In this document: positions 18,175-27,493 of the stretch, piece by piece
Layout of the letters: each line of letters starts with the position of its first letter
Position numbering within the stretch: position 1 is the first letter of the stretch
Notes under the pieces: model-generated
Seen by the model: only the letters and a program-made list of their open reading frames with translations
Told to the model about the DNA's origin: nothing
Database searches by the model: none
DNA from: Thalassovita mediterranea
Lineage (GTDB): Bacteria; Pseudomonadota; Alphaproteobacteria; Rhodobacterales; Rhodobacteraceae
Assembly (NCBI RefSeq): GCF_001458435.1
Contig: NZ_CYSF01000015.1
Location: 21,155 to 85,154, forward strand
Length of the DNA stretch: 64,000 bases
Direction of reading: 5' to 3'
Program-made: the position numbers and the translations under genes

Positions 18175-18495
18175 ATGGCCACCGTCGCTGCCACCGATGC
18201 AACCTTTGAAGCCGAAGTCAAAAATTCCGATGTTCCCGTTGTCGTAGACTTCTGGGCGGAATGGTGCGGCCCCTGTAAACAGATCGGCCCAGCCCTCGAA
18301 GAGCTGTCGGCAGAGATGGAAGGCAAAGTAAAGATCGTCAAAGTAGACGTAGACAGCAACCCGCAGTCCGCCGCCGCAATGGGCGTGCGTGGCATTCCGG
18401 CGCTGTTCATCTTCAAAGACGGTCAGGTAATCTCCAACCGTGCCGGCGCCGCGCCCAAAGCAGCGCTGCAAAGCTGGATCAACGACTCGATCTGA
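18175..18495 (+). CDS. trxA: Thioredoxin
   Basis: A 106-residue cytoplasmic protein disulfide reductase. The active site [14 protein letters not shown] holds the redox pair in WCGPC, and the cis-proline segment [11 protein letters not shown] is present. The start is preceded by AGGAG with normal spacing. It ends the addAB block and is followed 31 bases later by a strong intrinsic terminator. The order addB-addA-trxA is common in Alphaproteobacteria. Confidence 0.98.
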   Translation: MATVAATDATFEAEVKNSDVPVVVDFWAEWCGPCKQIGPALEELSAEMEGKVKIVKVDVDSNPQSAAAMGVRGIPALFIFKDGQVISNRAGAAPKAALQSWINDSI

Positions 18496-18526
18496 TCCCT
18501 GTTTCGGGACATCGAAAATGACATGG

Positions 18527-18558
18527 AAACCCCGGCCTGATGGCTGGGGTTTTCGTTT
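18527..18558 (+). terminator. Rho-independent terminator of trxA
   Basis: An 11-bp stem (AAACCCCGGCC with GGCTGGGGTTT, one G-T pair) with loop TGAT, followed by a T-rich tract. It would end the tsaE-to-trxA transcript. Confidence 0.9.
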
Positions 18559-18587
18559 ATCGCCTGAAAGCCCGTGTAAAACACCCG

Positions 18588-18660
18588 CCCCGGACCTGAT
18601 CCGGGGCCTCGCCTGCCCTCATCACACCAATGACCAAGAGGTCCCGGATCAAGTCCGGGA
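18588..18660. repeat. Pair of inverted REP-like palindromes
   Basis: CCCCGGACCTGATCCGGGG (18588-18606) and TCCCGGATCAAGTCCGGGA (18642-18660) are two copies of the same palindromic unit facing each other, 35 bases apart. The core CCGGA-N5-TCCGG type is a very common extragenic palindrome in Alphaproteobacteria. They sit between trxA and the 3' end of the convergent gene at 18672. Confidence 0.8.
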
Positions 18661-18671
18661 CAGGGATCGCG

Positions 18672-19589
18672 TCACAAAGGCCAGCCCGCCCGTCGGATAG
18701 CCTGACGGATCTTGCGATCGGCGCCATCACGGCCCGCGTTGATCGACATTTCCTGCCAGAACCACCAGATATAGCCTGCGTAATCCGGTGCATCGCCTGA
18801 CAGCACCGTGTCAAACGCCGCATCACGGCCGTTGCGGAACACATCCCCCGCGATGTGGTGGAAATCGACACGCGCGAACAGCACGCAGGGCTTGCCAAAG
18901 AAATAGCCGTTAAATGCCACCGACGAATTCTGCGTCACCACATAATCACACCGCGCCAGCGCCTGTTCCATCGGGATTTTCTGCACGCTCAGACGCGGGA
19001 AGCGCTGTGTCAGCGTCTTCAGCTGCGCGTGTTCTGCGGGGGTAATCACCTCATTCGGATGCAGGGTCGCGATCACCTTGCGGCCGGGATCGCGTTGCAG
19101 CACCGCCACCAGCATCTCTATCGGGGAACAGGTCTGAAACGACCGCCGTTCCAACAATCGCCCCTGTAGCGGCACATAGACAAACCCGTCACGGCAAATG
19201 TCCTGCACCGCCTCGCCAAACAGGCGTTTTCGCCAGAAATTGTAAAACTTTCGGGCCTCGGCTGGTTCTACTTTTTCAGTCTTGAACCGCGCTTTGGCGA
19301 CCCGCCAATCCCAGCGTTCGGTGGACGGTTCGATCTGCCAAAATGGGTAATGATAGACACGCCGCATGGTCAATCCGCGATCATTCAGCGGCTGATCCAT
19401 GTGAAACATTGCATAGCTGTCGCGCCGCCTGCTTTCGGCGCGTTCTGCGGCGCTGTTACCATGAATGGCGGTGGTGAAGCCGCCCTTTTCCAGAACTTCA
19501 ATCACCTTGCAGATGAAATTGTGCTGCCCCGCGAGGGTCGACGATCTCAGCCCCGGCTCAAGATAAAAATCAACGTGTTTATCAACCAT
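18672..19589 (-). CDS. Capsule-type (KpsC/KpsS-like) glycosyltransferase-like protein
   Basis: A 305-residue protein with no signal peptide or membrane helix. The C-terminal half has the features of capsule polysaccharide or Kdo-transferase-like enzymes: VYVPLQGRLLERRSF, IATLHPNE, and VTQNSSVAFNGYFFGKPCVLF, a stretch that matches the acceptor/donor pocket of KpsC-type proteins. The N-terminus (VDFYLEPGLRSSTLAG) does not match a family I know. It stands alone, convergent with trxA and divergent from hslV. Function in surface polysaccharide synthesis is an inference. Confidence 0.6.
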   Translation of the reverse strand: MVDKHVDFYLEPGLRSSTLAGQHNFICKVIEVLEKGGFTTAIHGNSAAERAESRRRDSYAMFHMDQPLNDRGLTMRRVYHYPFWQIEPSTERWDWRVAKARFKTEKVEPAEARKFYNFWRKRLFGEAVQDICRDGFVYVPLQGRLLERRSFQTCSPIEMLVAVLQRDPGRKVIATLHPNEVITPAEHAQLKTLTQRFPRLSVQKIPMEQALARCDYVVTQNSSVAFNGYFFGKPCVLFARVDFHHIAGDVFRNGRDAAFDTVLSGDAPDYAGYIWWFWQEMSINAGRDGADRKIRQAIRRAGWPL

Positions 19590-19717
19590 AATAGGGCAAA
19601 ACTACGGGGGTTTATACCATAGGGCAAGACACCTGTCGGTTGCCCAAGAACCTTGTGCAACCGCGCCCCAGCTTCCATATAGAAACGCAACACACAGCCA
19701 GACAAGCGGAGGCACAG

Positions 19718-20287
19718 ATGGCAGAGACGCATTCCTCGGGACAATTTCCCGGCTGGCACGGCACCACCATCATCGGGGTGAAGAAAGACGGCGAAGTGGT
19801 GATTGCAGGCGACGGTCAGGTGTCGCTGGGCCAAACGGTGATCAAGGGATCCGCGCGCAAGGTGCGCCGCCTGAGCCCTGGGGGCCATGACGTGATCTGC
19901 GGCTTTGCTGGATCGACTGCGGATGCCTTTACCCTTTTGGAGCGGCTGGAGGCCAAGTTGGAGGCCACGCCGGGTCAGCTGGCCCGCGCCAGTGTGGAAC
20001 TGGCCAAGGACTGGCGCACCGATAAATATCTGAAAAACCTAGAGGCAATGCTGATCGTCACCGATGGGCGTGATATGTTTGTGATCACCGGCGCAGGCGA
20101 TGTGCTGGAGCCAGAGCATGACGTGACCGCCATCGGATCGGGCGGCAACTTTGCCCTCGCTGCGGCGCGCGGCATGATGGATAGCGACCGCAGCGCCGAA
20201 CAGGTGGCGCGTGATGCCATGGCGATTGCCGCCGACATCTGCGTTTACACCAACGGTCGCCTGACTGTGGAAACGATCAAGGGCTAA
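19718..20287 (+). CDS. hslV: ATP-dependent protease peptidase subunit HslV
   Basis: A 189-residue threonine protease subunit that assembles with HslU into a proteasome-like complex. The catalytic threonine is T16 in [11 protein letters not shown], so about 15 N-terminal residues must be removed; this propeptide is longer than in enteric bacteria but usual in Alphaproteobacteria. Other core motifs are [26 protein letters not shown] and the C-terminal [12 protein letters not shown]. The ATG at 19718 has GGAGG five bases upstream. hslU follows after one intervening gene. Confidence 0.97.
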   Translation: MAETHSSGQFPGWHGTTIIGVKKDGEVVIAGDGQVSLGQTVIKGSARKVRRLSPGGHDVICGFAGSTADAFTLLERLEAKLEATPGQLARASVELAKDWRTDKYLKNLEAMLIVTDGRDMFVITGAGDVLEPEHDVTAIGSGGNFALAAARGMMDSDRSAEQVARDAMAIAADICVYTNGRLTVETIKG

Positions 20288-20350
20288 GCCCCATTAGGCT
20301 GGCCCATGGGCCAGCCTATCTATTTGAAAACAGATATTCAGGACACCGCC

Positions 20351-21415
20351 ATGATTGACCGCGACGATATTCGCGCCGCTGTGGGCGCAGGGCTACTAAG
20401 CGAGGCGCAGGCCGCATCATTGGCCGCATTGGCCGACAGCCGCCGTGGCGCGCGCGAGAATCTGGAGCCAGGTGATGAACCGTTCGAGCTGTTCAAAGGC
20501 TTTAACGAGATCTTCATCGTCATCGGTCTGCTGATCCTGACCAGCGGTTGGGTGGCGGTGAACTCGCTCTCGGCCATATCAGAGATTACCAACATCCAGG
20601 TGAAGGTTGGCACAACCGCCGCTGTCGGCGCGGTGATCCTCTGGGCGCTGTCTGAATACTTCATCCGTCGTCGCCGCATGGTGGCGCCCGCGATTGCGCT
20701 GTCCCTCCTCTGGGCGGGGAACGCCGCAACCGGGCTGACAACCTACTTTGCGCAACCCTTTATGCTGGGTCAGCAGGATTTTTCATCGCTGCAACTGCCA
20801 CTGGCGCTGTCTGTGGTCGCCATCGGCGTGCATTGGCTGTGGTTCCGCGTGCCATTTGCCATGGCATTGATTGCCGTCGGGGTCTTCGCATGGGCGCTGA
20901 TGGTCGCGGCCAATCAATCCGGCACGCCGCGGGACTTCAGCGATCTGTTCCTACTGTCCGCCGATGGCCCCTTTGCGCTGATCACGCTGGCCGTGGGCGG
21001 ACTGACCTTTGCCATAGCGATGATGTTTGACATGTCCGACCCGCACCGCGTCACCCGCCGGTCTGCCCAAGGGTTCTGGCTGCATGTGGTGGCTGCACCG
21101 GCGCTGGTGAACACCGTGGCGCTGTCGCTGCTAGAGGGGGACAGCGACGCCGCCTATACGCTGCTGCTGGCGGGGCTGATCGGCTTTGCCGTGGTGGCGA
21201 TTGTGATTGACCGCCGATCCTTCCTGATTGCCGCGATTGGCTACACCGTGACGCTGGCCGCGATTGTGTTTGACGGCGAGGGCGCGGCGATGAGTGTGCT
21301 GCTGCTTGGCGTGTTCCTCGTCTTCCTCGGGGCGTTCTGGGCCCGTATCCGCGCGGCGTTGCTGCGTCCCTTGGGCGCGATCCTACCGCTACACAAACTG
21401 CCGCCGTCGCATTAA
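20351..21415 (+). CDS. Multi-spanning membrane protein of unknown function (DUF2157-like)
   Basis: A 354-residue protein. The first 50 residues form an acidic soluble helix bundle (IRAAVGAGLLSEAQAASLAALADS), followed by about nine or ten hydrophobic segments to the C-terminus. The layout resembles DUF2157-type membrane proteins, but I cannot place it surely. The start at 20351 is chosen over an in-frame codon 45 bases upstream because it gives a typical N-terminus. It lies between hslV and hslU on the same strand, 63 and 90 bases from them, so it interrupts a usually compact operon. Confidence 0.75.
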   Translation: MIDRDDIRAAVGAGLLSEAQAASLAALADSRRGARENLEPGDEPFELFKGFNEIFIVIGLLILTSGWVAVNSLSAISEITNIQVKVGTTAAVGAVILWALSEYFIRRRRMVAPAIALSLLWAGNAATGLTTYFAQPFMLGQQDFSSLQLPLALSVVAIGVHWLWFRVPFAMALIAVGVFAWALMVAANQSGTPRDFSDLFLLSADGPFALITLAVGGLTFAIAMMFDMSDPHRVTRRSAQGFWLHVVAAPALVNTVALSLLEGDSDAAYTLLLAGLIGFAVVAIVIDRRSFLIAAIGYTVTLAAIVFDGEGAAMSVLLLGVFLVFLGAFWARIRAALLRPLGAILPLHKLPPSH

Positions 21416-21505
21416 CCGCGACGGCCCCTCCGAAACCCAAGCCGCCTTGTCGTTTGCCCGTCGCGTGCTTAGGTTTCCCACAACACTGACAAGAGCCAGA
21501 GACAC

Positions 21506-22813
21506 ATGACCGATCTGACACCGCGCGAAATCGTATCCGAGCTGGACCGTTTTATCATTGGCCAGAACGACGCCAAACGCGCCGTTGCCGTTGCCCTGCG
21601 CAACCGCTGGCGCCGCAAACAGCTGTCTGATGACCTGCGCGATGAGGTTTATCCGAAAAACATCCTGATGATCGGCCCCACCGGTGTGGGCAAAACCGAA
21701 ATCTCGCGCCGGTTGGCCAAACTGGCCCGCGCGCCGTTTATCAAGGTCGAGGCGACCAAGTTCACCGAGGTGGGCTATGTCGGGCGTGACGTGGAACAGA
21801 TCGTGCGCGATCTGGTGGATGCCGCCATCGCCATGACCCGCGACCACATGCGCGAGGATGTGAAAGCCAAAGCGCGCGAAGCAGCAGAGGATCGCGTCAT
21901 CACCGCCATCGCCGGTGAGGATGCCCGCGAAGGCACCCGCGACATGTTCCGCCGCAAACTGGTGGCGGGTGAACTGGACGACACGGTGATCGAACTGGAT
22001 CTGGCCGACACCTCTAACCCGATGTCGATGTTTGACATTCCCGGCCAGCCCAGCGGGCAGATGGGGATGATGAACCTTGGTGATCTGTTTGGCAAAGCGA
22101 TGGGCGGACGCACCACGCGCCGCAAAATGACCGTTGCCGAAAGCTATGACATCCTGATCGGCGAAGAGGCGGATAAGCTCTTGGATGATGAAACCGTGAC
22201 CAAATCCGCACTGGAAGCGGTGGAACAGAACGGCATCGTCTTCCTTGATGAGATCGACAAGGTCTGCGCCCGCCAAGAGGCCCGTGGCGGTGACGTAAGC
22301 CGCGAAGGGGTGCAGCGCGACCTACTGCCCTTGATCGAGGGCACGACCGTTAGCACCAAACATGGGCCAGTGAAAACCGACCACATCCTGTTCATCGCCT
22401 CTGGCGCGTTCCACATCGCAAAGCCCAGCGATCTGTTGCCTGAATTGCAGGGCCGCCTGCCGATCCGCGTCGAACTGCGCCCCCTGACCGAAGGTGATTT
22501 CGTTCGCATCCTGACCGAAACCGACAACGCCCTGACCCGCCAGTACACCGCACTGATGGGAACGGAGGAGGTCACCGTCACCTTTACCGACGACGGGATC
22601 GCAGCACTGGCCAAAATCGCGGCAGAGGTGAACCAGACGGTGGAAAACATCGGCGCGCGCCGTCTCTACACCGTGATGGAGCGGGTGTTCGAGGAGCTGA
22701 GCTTTACCGCGCCGAACAAATCCGGCCAGTCGGTGACAGTGGACGCCGCATTTGTTGACGAAAACCTGGGCGAGCTGACCAAATCCGCCGACGTCAGCCG
22801 CTACGTTCTGTAA
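21506..22813 (+). CDS. hslU: ATP-dependent protease ATPase subunit HslU
   Basis: A 435-residue AAA+ unfoldase that feeds substrates to HslV. Walker A is [15 protein letters not shown] (57-70), Walker [12 protein letters not shown] near 246, and the pore loop GYVGRDV is present. The C-terminal tail ends DVSRYVL, the segment that inserts into HslV. The intermediate domain (about 110-230) is present. A strong terminator follows at 22867. Confidence 0.97.
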   Translation: MTDLTPREIVSELDRFIIGQNDAKRAVAVALRNRWRRKQLSDDLRDEVYPKNILMIGPTGVGKTEISRRLAKLARAPFIKVEATKFTEVGYVGRDVEQIVRDLVDAAIAMTRDHMREDVKAKAREAAEDRVITAIAGEDAREGTRDMFRRKLVAGELDDTVIELDLADTSNPMSMFDIPGQPSGQMGMMNLGDLFGKAMGGRTTRRKMTVAESYDILIGEEADKLLDDETVTKSALEAVEQNGIVFLDEIDKVCARQEARGGDVSREGVQRDLLPLIEGTTVSTKHGPVKTDHILFIASGAFHIAKPSDLLPELQGRLPIRVELRPLTEGDFVRILTETDNALTRQYTALMGTEEVTVTFTDDGIAALAKIAAEVNQTVENIGARRLYTVMERVFEELSFTAPNKSGQSVTVDAAFVDENLGELTKSADVSRYVL

Positions 22814-22866
22814 TCTGTGCAGTGATGACATAAACACGTCACTGGATAGGAACTTTAAAACGCGCT

Positions 22867-22901
22867 AGCTCTGGTAGGACACCCTACCGGAGCTTTCTTT
22901 T
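22867..22901 (+). terminator. Rho-independent terminator of hslU
   Basis: A 12-bp stem (67-78 with 83-94 in this block; one G-T pair) with a four-base loop, followed by a T-rich tract. The GGAG in its 3' arm and the end of its T-tract overlap the ribosome binding site and TTG start of the next gene. Confidence 0.88.
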
Positions 22902-24012
22902 GCGCGCGTTTCTTGTTTTCACCCTGTTGTCCCTGACTGCTGCTTGTACAGACCGCAGTGCATTGCCCTATGCACCAGACCCAACTGGAATTGGGGAACA
23001 GAAAACTGTTTTTGTCGCCACACAGCGCGAACCTGCTGAAAAGGGCTGGTTTGGTGGCGAACGTGCCGAAAAGCTATCCTTTCTTGATGTCGATGTCTCA
23101 ATTCCACCGGATCGAAAAAAGGGGAAGCTGCCCCGCCGCTATGGACCAAATCCCGATCTAAATCGGCACTTCGCGGTCACGGGCCGGCAGGACCATGCAA
23201 ATGTACAGGCTTTCACCCGTGCATTGCGGCAGGATTTGAACAACTTACCCGCCATAGAACGCGACGTTCTGATCTATGTGCACGGGTATAACAACACTTT
23301 CACCGATGGTTTGTTCCGGGTCGCCCAGATGCAGAAAGACTTCGACCTAAAGGGGCTGTCTGTTCACTATTCCTGGCCGTCAGCGGCGAACCCGCTGGGT
23401 TATACCTATGACCGTGACTCGGTCCTTTATACCCGCGACGGGCTGGAACAAATGCTGCGCGCCGTCAGCGCTGCCAAGCCGCGCAAGATCGTGCTGGTGG
23501 GCCATTCGTTGGGCACCATGCTGGTGATGGAAACCCTACGCCAAATTGAAATCTCCAGCCCCGGCTGGACGAAACGCCATCTGGGTGGCGTTGTACTGGT
23601 CGCGCCTGATTTGGATGTCGACGTGTTTCGGGCACAGGCAGCGCGGTTTGCCAAACTGCCCTATCCTTTTGTGATTTTCTCATCCTCGCGCGACCGCGCG
23701 CTGCAACTCAGCCGTCGGATCAATGGCAGCCATGCCCGATTGGGGGGGCTGCAAGACGCAACAGAATTGTCCGACTTGCCAGTCACCCTGATTGATGTCA
23801 GCCAATTTGCAACGGGTCTGGGGGCAGATCATTTCACGCCTGGAACCTCACCACTGTTGATTCAGCTGCTCAGCAAGGGCGAAGAGTTACAGCAAGCCTT
23901 TGAAAGCGATATGGCCGGTCGGTCAGGTTTGGTGCCCGGCACCGTGATCACCGCGCAGCAGGCAACGCATGTGATCCTATCGCCACTGATGCTGGCACAG
24001 TCGTTGCGCTAG
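22900..24012 (+). CDS. Lipoprotein alpha/beta hydrolase (DUF900 type)
   Basis: A 370-residue protein with a lipoprotein signal peptide: hydrophobic FLVFTLLSL and lipobox LTAAC, so lipidation at C16. The catalytic domain is an alpha/beta hydrolase of the DUF900/COG4782 type, with YVHGYNNTF, WPSAANPLGYTYDRDS and the nucleophile elbow VGHSLGTM (serine near residue 203); the histidine is probably in GADHFTPG. The start is a TTG inside the preceding terminator, with GGAG 7 bases upstream; no later start keeps the signal peptide. The substrate is unknown. The 3' end overlaps smr by 4 bases. Confidence 0.85.
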   Translation: MRAFLVFTLLSLTAACTDRSALPYAPDPTGIGEQKTVFVATQREPAEKGWFGGERAEKLSFLDVDVSIPPDRKKGKLPRRYGPNPDLNRHFAVTGRQDHANVQAFTRALRQDLNNLPAIERDVLIYVHGYNNTFTDGLFRVAQMQKDFDLKGLSVHYSWPSAANPLGYTYDRDSVLYTRDGLEQMLRAVSAAKPRKIVLVGHSLGTMLVMETLRQIEISSPGWTKRHLGGVVLVAPDLDVDVFRAQAARFAKLPYPFVIFSSSRDRALQLSRRINGSHARLGGLQDATELSDLPVTLIDVSQFATGLGADHFTPGTSPLLIQLLSKGEELQQAFESDMAGRSGLVPGTVITAQQATHVILSPLMLAQSLR

Positions 24013-24605
24013 CGACTTTTGCGCAGATAGACGTAGTACGCGCCACTGCCGCCGTGGCTGATATGCGCCTCTTGCACCTGCATGACGATATGGCTCAGCG
24101 GGGCCATGCGCAGCCATTGCGGCACGTTATGTTTCAACACGCCATAACGCACCGGAATAGGGCCCCCGTCGTCTCGGTGTTTGCCCTTGCCGGTGATAAC
24201 CAACACCAACCGTTTGCCTTGGGCATGGGCGCGGCTGACAAACCCGATCAGCGCTGGATGCGCCTTGTCCATCGTCATGCCGTGCAGGTCGATGCGACCT
24301 TCGGGCACCAGCTTGCCGCGTTTCATTTTGCCAAACTGTTTGCTGTCCATCTGCACCGGTGCTTTGCGCAGGGCATCACCAACGGACGGCGCCAGATTAT
24401 GCGGCGCACCTGTGCCCTTGGCCTTCGCCCCGATACGGAAGGCCTGCAGATCCTCCGGCCCCTGATGGGCGCGGGGTTTCTTCACCGGCTTGGGTTTTGG
24501 TTTCGGCAGCTCCGCACGGGTCAGTTCGGGGTGCATCTTTTCAGTCGTTTCAACAACCCGTTTCCACAGGGCCACCTCTTCGTCGTTCAACCGGCGGCGG
24601 GTCAT
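24009..24605 (-). CDS. Smr-domain protein
   Basis: A 198-residue protein with a basic, proline/lysine-rich N-terminal half (PKPKPKPVKKP near 35-45) and a C-terminal Smr (MutS2-like) nuclease domain. Visible motifs are RIDLHGMTMDKAH, LVLVITGKGKH and GGSGAYYVYLRK. Smr proteins are DNA or RNA endonucleases; the role of this stand-alone form is not established. The ATG overlaps the mltA stop (4 bases). Confidence 0.9.
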   Translation of the reverse strand: MTRRRLNDEEVALWKRVVETTEKMHPELTRAELPKPKPKPVKKPRAHQGPEDLQAFRIGAKAKGTGAPHNLAPSVGDALRKAPVQMDSKQFGKMKRGKLVPEGRIDLHGMTMDKAHPALIGFVSRAHAQGKRLVLVITGKGKHRDDGGPIPVRYGVLKHNVPQWLRMAPLSHIVMQVQEAHISHGGSGAYYVYLRKSR

Positions 24606-25636
24606 AGCGCGTCCTCCTCCGGTAGGGCGGCATAGGCCCGTTGGATCGGCATCAAGACATACATCCGCCCCGGATCACGCAAACGGCCAGCCGCCTTGCC
24701 CGCCACATCACCGGTTCCGAAAAAGATATCAGCCCGCTGCGCACCTTTGATGGCTGATCCAGTATCCTGCGCGATCATCAGACGGCGCATCGGCCCTTCG
24801 CCGTCCTTTTCCACCCAAACCGGCGCCCCCAGCGGGGTGTAGCGCGGATCAACAGCGATGGAGCGCAGCGCAGTGATCGAGCGGTTCATCGCCCCCAGCG
24901 GCCCCTGTTCCGGCGACACGCGCGTCACCTTGCGAAAGAACACATAGGACGGGTTGGTCCGCAATAGTGCCGCGCCATCCACCGGATTACGCCGCACCCA
25001 GTTTTGGATGACCTGTGCCGACACCTGATGCGGCTGATACACCCCACGGCGGATCAATTCCTGCCCGACAGAACGGTAGTTGTGCCCGTTATTGCCGCCA
25101 TACCCCACACGGATATGCGCACCAGAAGGCAGGCGGATACGACCGGACCCCTGGATTTGCAGAAAAAACAGCTCGACCGGATCATCGACCCAGGCGATTT
25201 CCAAACCGCGCCCCTTCATCGTTGGGCCAGTTTCGATCTGTTCGCGGGTCAGCCACTGTCCCTGCGCCTCGCGCGGTTTGGCGTAAACCGGATAGCGGTA
25301 ACGGGATGTCTGTGTAAGCGATCCGTCCAACTCCGGCTCAAAATAACCGGTGAACATCGCATCTTTGCCCGCCTCTTCGATCAGGACGGGACGAAAGAAC
25401 AGTTCAAAAAAGGCGCGGGGGTTTTCGATGGTATCAGCCAGCGCGCACAGGGCGGCATAATCCGGCTGATCCATATCCATACAGGTGTTGCGAAATGTCG
25501 CCAAAGCGCTGGCGTGGTCATCTTTGGCCCAGCCATCAAGATCCTGAAAATTCAGGATTTTATAAGATAGCTCCGCCTGCGCCGAACTGGCCGCAAGCAG
25601 TCCTGCCAAAGACGCTGCCGCCAGTCGTTTGATCAT
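24602..25636 (-). CDS. mltA: Membrane-bound lytic murein transglycosylase A
   Basis: A 344-residue periplasmic enzyme that cleaves peptidoglycan with formation of 1,6-anhydro-MurNAc. A signal peptide ends at SSAQA (about residue 21), without a lipobox cysteine. The MltA domain shows FTGYFEPELDGS, FFLQIQGSGRIRLPSG and the 3D domain with DTGSAIKGAQRADIFFG, including the catalytic aspartate. It lies between tim44-like and smr genes with four-base overlaps on both sides, an arrangement typical of Alphaproteobacteria. Confidence 0.94.
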   Translation of the reverse strand: MIKRLAAASLAGLLAASSAQAELSYKILNFQDLDGWAKDDHASALATFRNTCMDMDQPDYAALCALADTIENPRAFFELFFRPVLIEEAGKDAMFTGYFEPELDGSLTQTSRYRYPVYAKPREAQGQWLTREQIETGPTMKGRGLEIAWVDDPVELFFLQIQGSGRIRLPSGAHIRVGYGGNNGHNYRSVGQELIRRGVYQPHQVSAQVIQNWVRRNPVDGAALLRTNPSYVFFRKVTRVSPEQGPLGAMNRSITALRSIAVDPRYTPLGAPVWVEKDGEGPMRRLMIAQDTGSAIKGAQRADIFFGTGDVAGKAAGRLRDPGRMYVLMPIQRAYAALPEEDAL

Positions 25637-26286
25637 TCGCCCGTGGCCACCAGTTGCCAGTTCGGGTTGTCGCTGCCCATCTGACGGGCAAAGGTCCAGA
25701 CGTCCTTCTGACGCTTGATCACATCGGCTTTGCCTTCGACGATTTCGCCGCTGGCGTCTTTGACCACAGAGGTCAGTTCACCCACGAAACGCACGGTGAT
25801 TTCGCCCAGACCATCGTTCAGCTCTGCCTCAACCAGCTGCGTTTCACGCACGCCGAAGAATTCTGCATCAACGCTCAAACCAGCGGCGTGACGTGCCTCA
25901 ATCACCTCGGCGAAGCTTTCATAAACGTCGGAACCCAGGAACGGCTTCAGCTCTTCCAGATCACCACGTTCAAAGCCCATCAAGATCCATTCATAGGCAG
26001 AGCGCGCACCGCCAATGAATTCGCCAACGTTAAACGACGGTTCCAGCCGCTTCATTTCTGCCAGAGCAGTTGCCGTGGCGCTGCCTTCTTCGGCGTGGTC
26101 GATGATGTCACGATCAGGGCCACCTTCGATAACCTCAAAGGTGTTCTGACGGTGTGCCGGTTGCGGTGCATCACGTTCCACCGGTTTTTCAAAACCTTCC
26201 CGCGTGCCCAGCACATTTTTCAATCGCATGACCAGAAATACAGCGATCCCCAGCAGTACCAGTGTTTGCAACATCGCAGAGTCCAT
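25633..26286 (-). CDS. Tim44-like membrane protein
   Basis: A 217-residue protein with one N-terminal transmembrane helix (about residues 5-21) and a C-terminal Tim44/MRP-L45-type domain (about 75-215) with FIGGARSAYEWILMGFERGDLEELKPFLG. Bacterial Tim44 homologues are thought to act at the inner membrane; their task is poorly defined. AAAGGGA lies just before the ATG. It heads the tim44-mltA-smr operon and is divergent from fxsA-secB, a block conserved next to the origin in Alphaproteobacteria. Confidence 0.9.
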   Translation of the reverse strand: MDSAMLQTLVLLGIAVFLVMRLKNVLGTREGFEKPVERDAPQPAHRQNTFEVIEGGPDRDIIDHAEEGSATATALAEMKRLEPSFNVGEFIGGARSAYEWILMGFERGDLEELKPFLGSDVYESFAEVIEARHAAGLSVDAEFFGVRETQLVEAELNDGLGEITVRFVGELTSVVKDASGEIVEGKADVIKRQKDVWTFARQMGSDNPNWQLVATGE

Positions 26287-26393
26287 TCCATCCCTTTCGA
26301 CGCAAAGGCGTTTAAACGTCCTGTTAGGAACCTTATGTAGGTGACGCAGGTGGCCAAGTCCACCGCAGCCGACATAAAGAAAGGGTCAAAACA

Positions 26394-26894
26394 ATGTGGC
26401 TTCTCCTGGCATTCATCGGAGTTCCAGTAATCGAGATTGCACTGTTCATTCAGGTGGGCGGCGCGATTGGAACATGGTCCACACTGTTGATCGTTGTGCT
26501 GACCGCAATGTTAGGCACCTATATGGTGCGGGCACAGGGCCGTTTGGCGATTGGCAATCTCCAACGCTCTTTCTCGCAGCTGGATGATCCGACAGAACCA
26601 TTGGCCCATGGCGCGATGGTGCTGATTTCAGGTGTTTTGCTGCTGACGCCCGGCTTTTTCACCGATGGCGTCGGCTTTGCCTTGCTGATCCCAGCCGTAC
26701 GGTCGGCGGTCTTTCGCTACATTCGCGCCCGGGTCACGGTTCAAAGTTTCAGCATGGGCGCCGAAATGCACAGCACTGCGCAACCACACCGCCCCAACCA
26801 TCCCGTTGATGAAACCATCATCGAAGGCGAGTTTACAGAGGTTGATCCAAACAAACGCCCAACACATGAACCCTCTGGTTGGACCAAGCATTGA
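26394..26894 (+). CDS. fxsA: FxsA family membrane protein
   Basis: A 166-residue inner-membrane protein. It begins MWLLLAFIGVPVIEIALFIQVGG, with four hydrophobic segments in the first 115 residues, GPRLAIGN-like loop (VRAQGRLAIGN) and the signature LLTPGFFTDGVGFALLIP. The rest is a hydrophilic tail. FxsA was named for suppressing F-exclusion of phage T7 in Escherichia coli; its cellular job is unclear. It precedes secB. Confidence 0.93.
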   Translation: MWLLLAFIGVPVIEIALFIQVGGAIGTWSTLLIVVLTAMLGTYMVRAQGRLAIGNLQRSFSQLDDPTEPLAHGAMVLISGVLLLTPGFFTDGVGFALLIPAVRSAVFRYIRARVTVQSFSMGAEMHSTAQPHRPNHPVDETIIEGEFTEVDPNKRPTHEPSGWTKH

Positions 26895-26950
26895 GGCAGT
26901 CCTTGCTAGCTGATAAGGAAGGGCGGAAAGTCTATTCTTGGAGATAAATA

Positions 26951-27442
26951 ATGGCTGACAATGGTGCCGCCCAACCGCAGGCCCCCGCCGTCAAGATGAA
27001 CGTCCTGAACCAGTTCATCCGTGACATGTCCTTTGAAAACATCCTGGCGCAAAAAGGTGCCTCGGGTGAGGTCCAACCGGACGTAAACGTACAGGTAAAC
27101 CTCGACGCGAAAAAGCGCGCGACGGAAAACCAGTACGAAGTGGCGATCAAACTGCAGGTCACCTCGACCAACAAAGAAGGCGGCGAAAACCTGTTCCTGC
27201 TGGAAGTGGACTATGTTGGCCTGTTCCACATCGAAAACGTACCAGAGGATCAGCTGCACCCGTTCCTGCTGATCGAATGCCCGCGTCTGCTGTTCCCGTT
27301 CCTGCGTCGCATCGTATCCGACGTGACCCGCGACGGTGGCTTCCCGCCGCTGAACCTGGAAAACATCGACTTCATGGCGCTCTACCGCAACGAACTGGCA
27401 CGTCGCGCACAGTCCGAAGCAGCGGCAGCACCTGCTAACTAA
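26951..27442 (+). CDS. secB: Protein-export chaperone SecB
   Basis: A 163-residue tetrameric chaperone that keeps preproteins unfolded and hands them to SecA. The family core NQFIRDMSFENI, PDVNVQVNLDAKK, LLEVDYVGLFHIENVPEDQLHPFLLIECP (read in part) and RRIVSDVTRDGGFPPLNLE is clear. GGAG lies 7 bases before the ATG. A hairpin between secB and the convergent dnaQ probably terminates both transcripts. Confidence 0.97.
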   Translation: MADNGAAQPQAPAVKMNVLNQFIRDMSFENILAQKGASGEVQPDVNVQVNLDAKKRATENQYEVAIKLQVTSTNKEGGENLFLLEVDYVGLFHIENVPEDQLHPFLLIECPRLLFPFLRRIVSDVTRDGGFPPLNLENIDFMALYRNELARRAQSEAAAAPAN

Positions 27443-27481
27443 GATCAGGCGGGGCGGTCAAACCGCCCCTCGCCATTGATC
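27443..27481. terminator. Hairpin between convergent secB and dnaQ
   Basis: A perfect GGGGCGG/CCGCCCC stem with loop TCAAA, extended by GGC/GCC and GATCA/TGATC. It lies exactly in the gap between the two stop codons. There is no long T-tract, so its terminator role is probable rather than certain. Confidence 0.6.
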
Positions 27482-27493
27482 TGCTGCCCCCAA

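Noticed and set aside
18588..18660. CRISPR-like array
   Set aside because: There are only two inverted palindromes, not a regular series of direct repeats with spacers. They fit REP-type elements.
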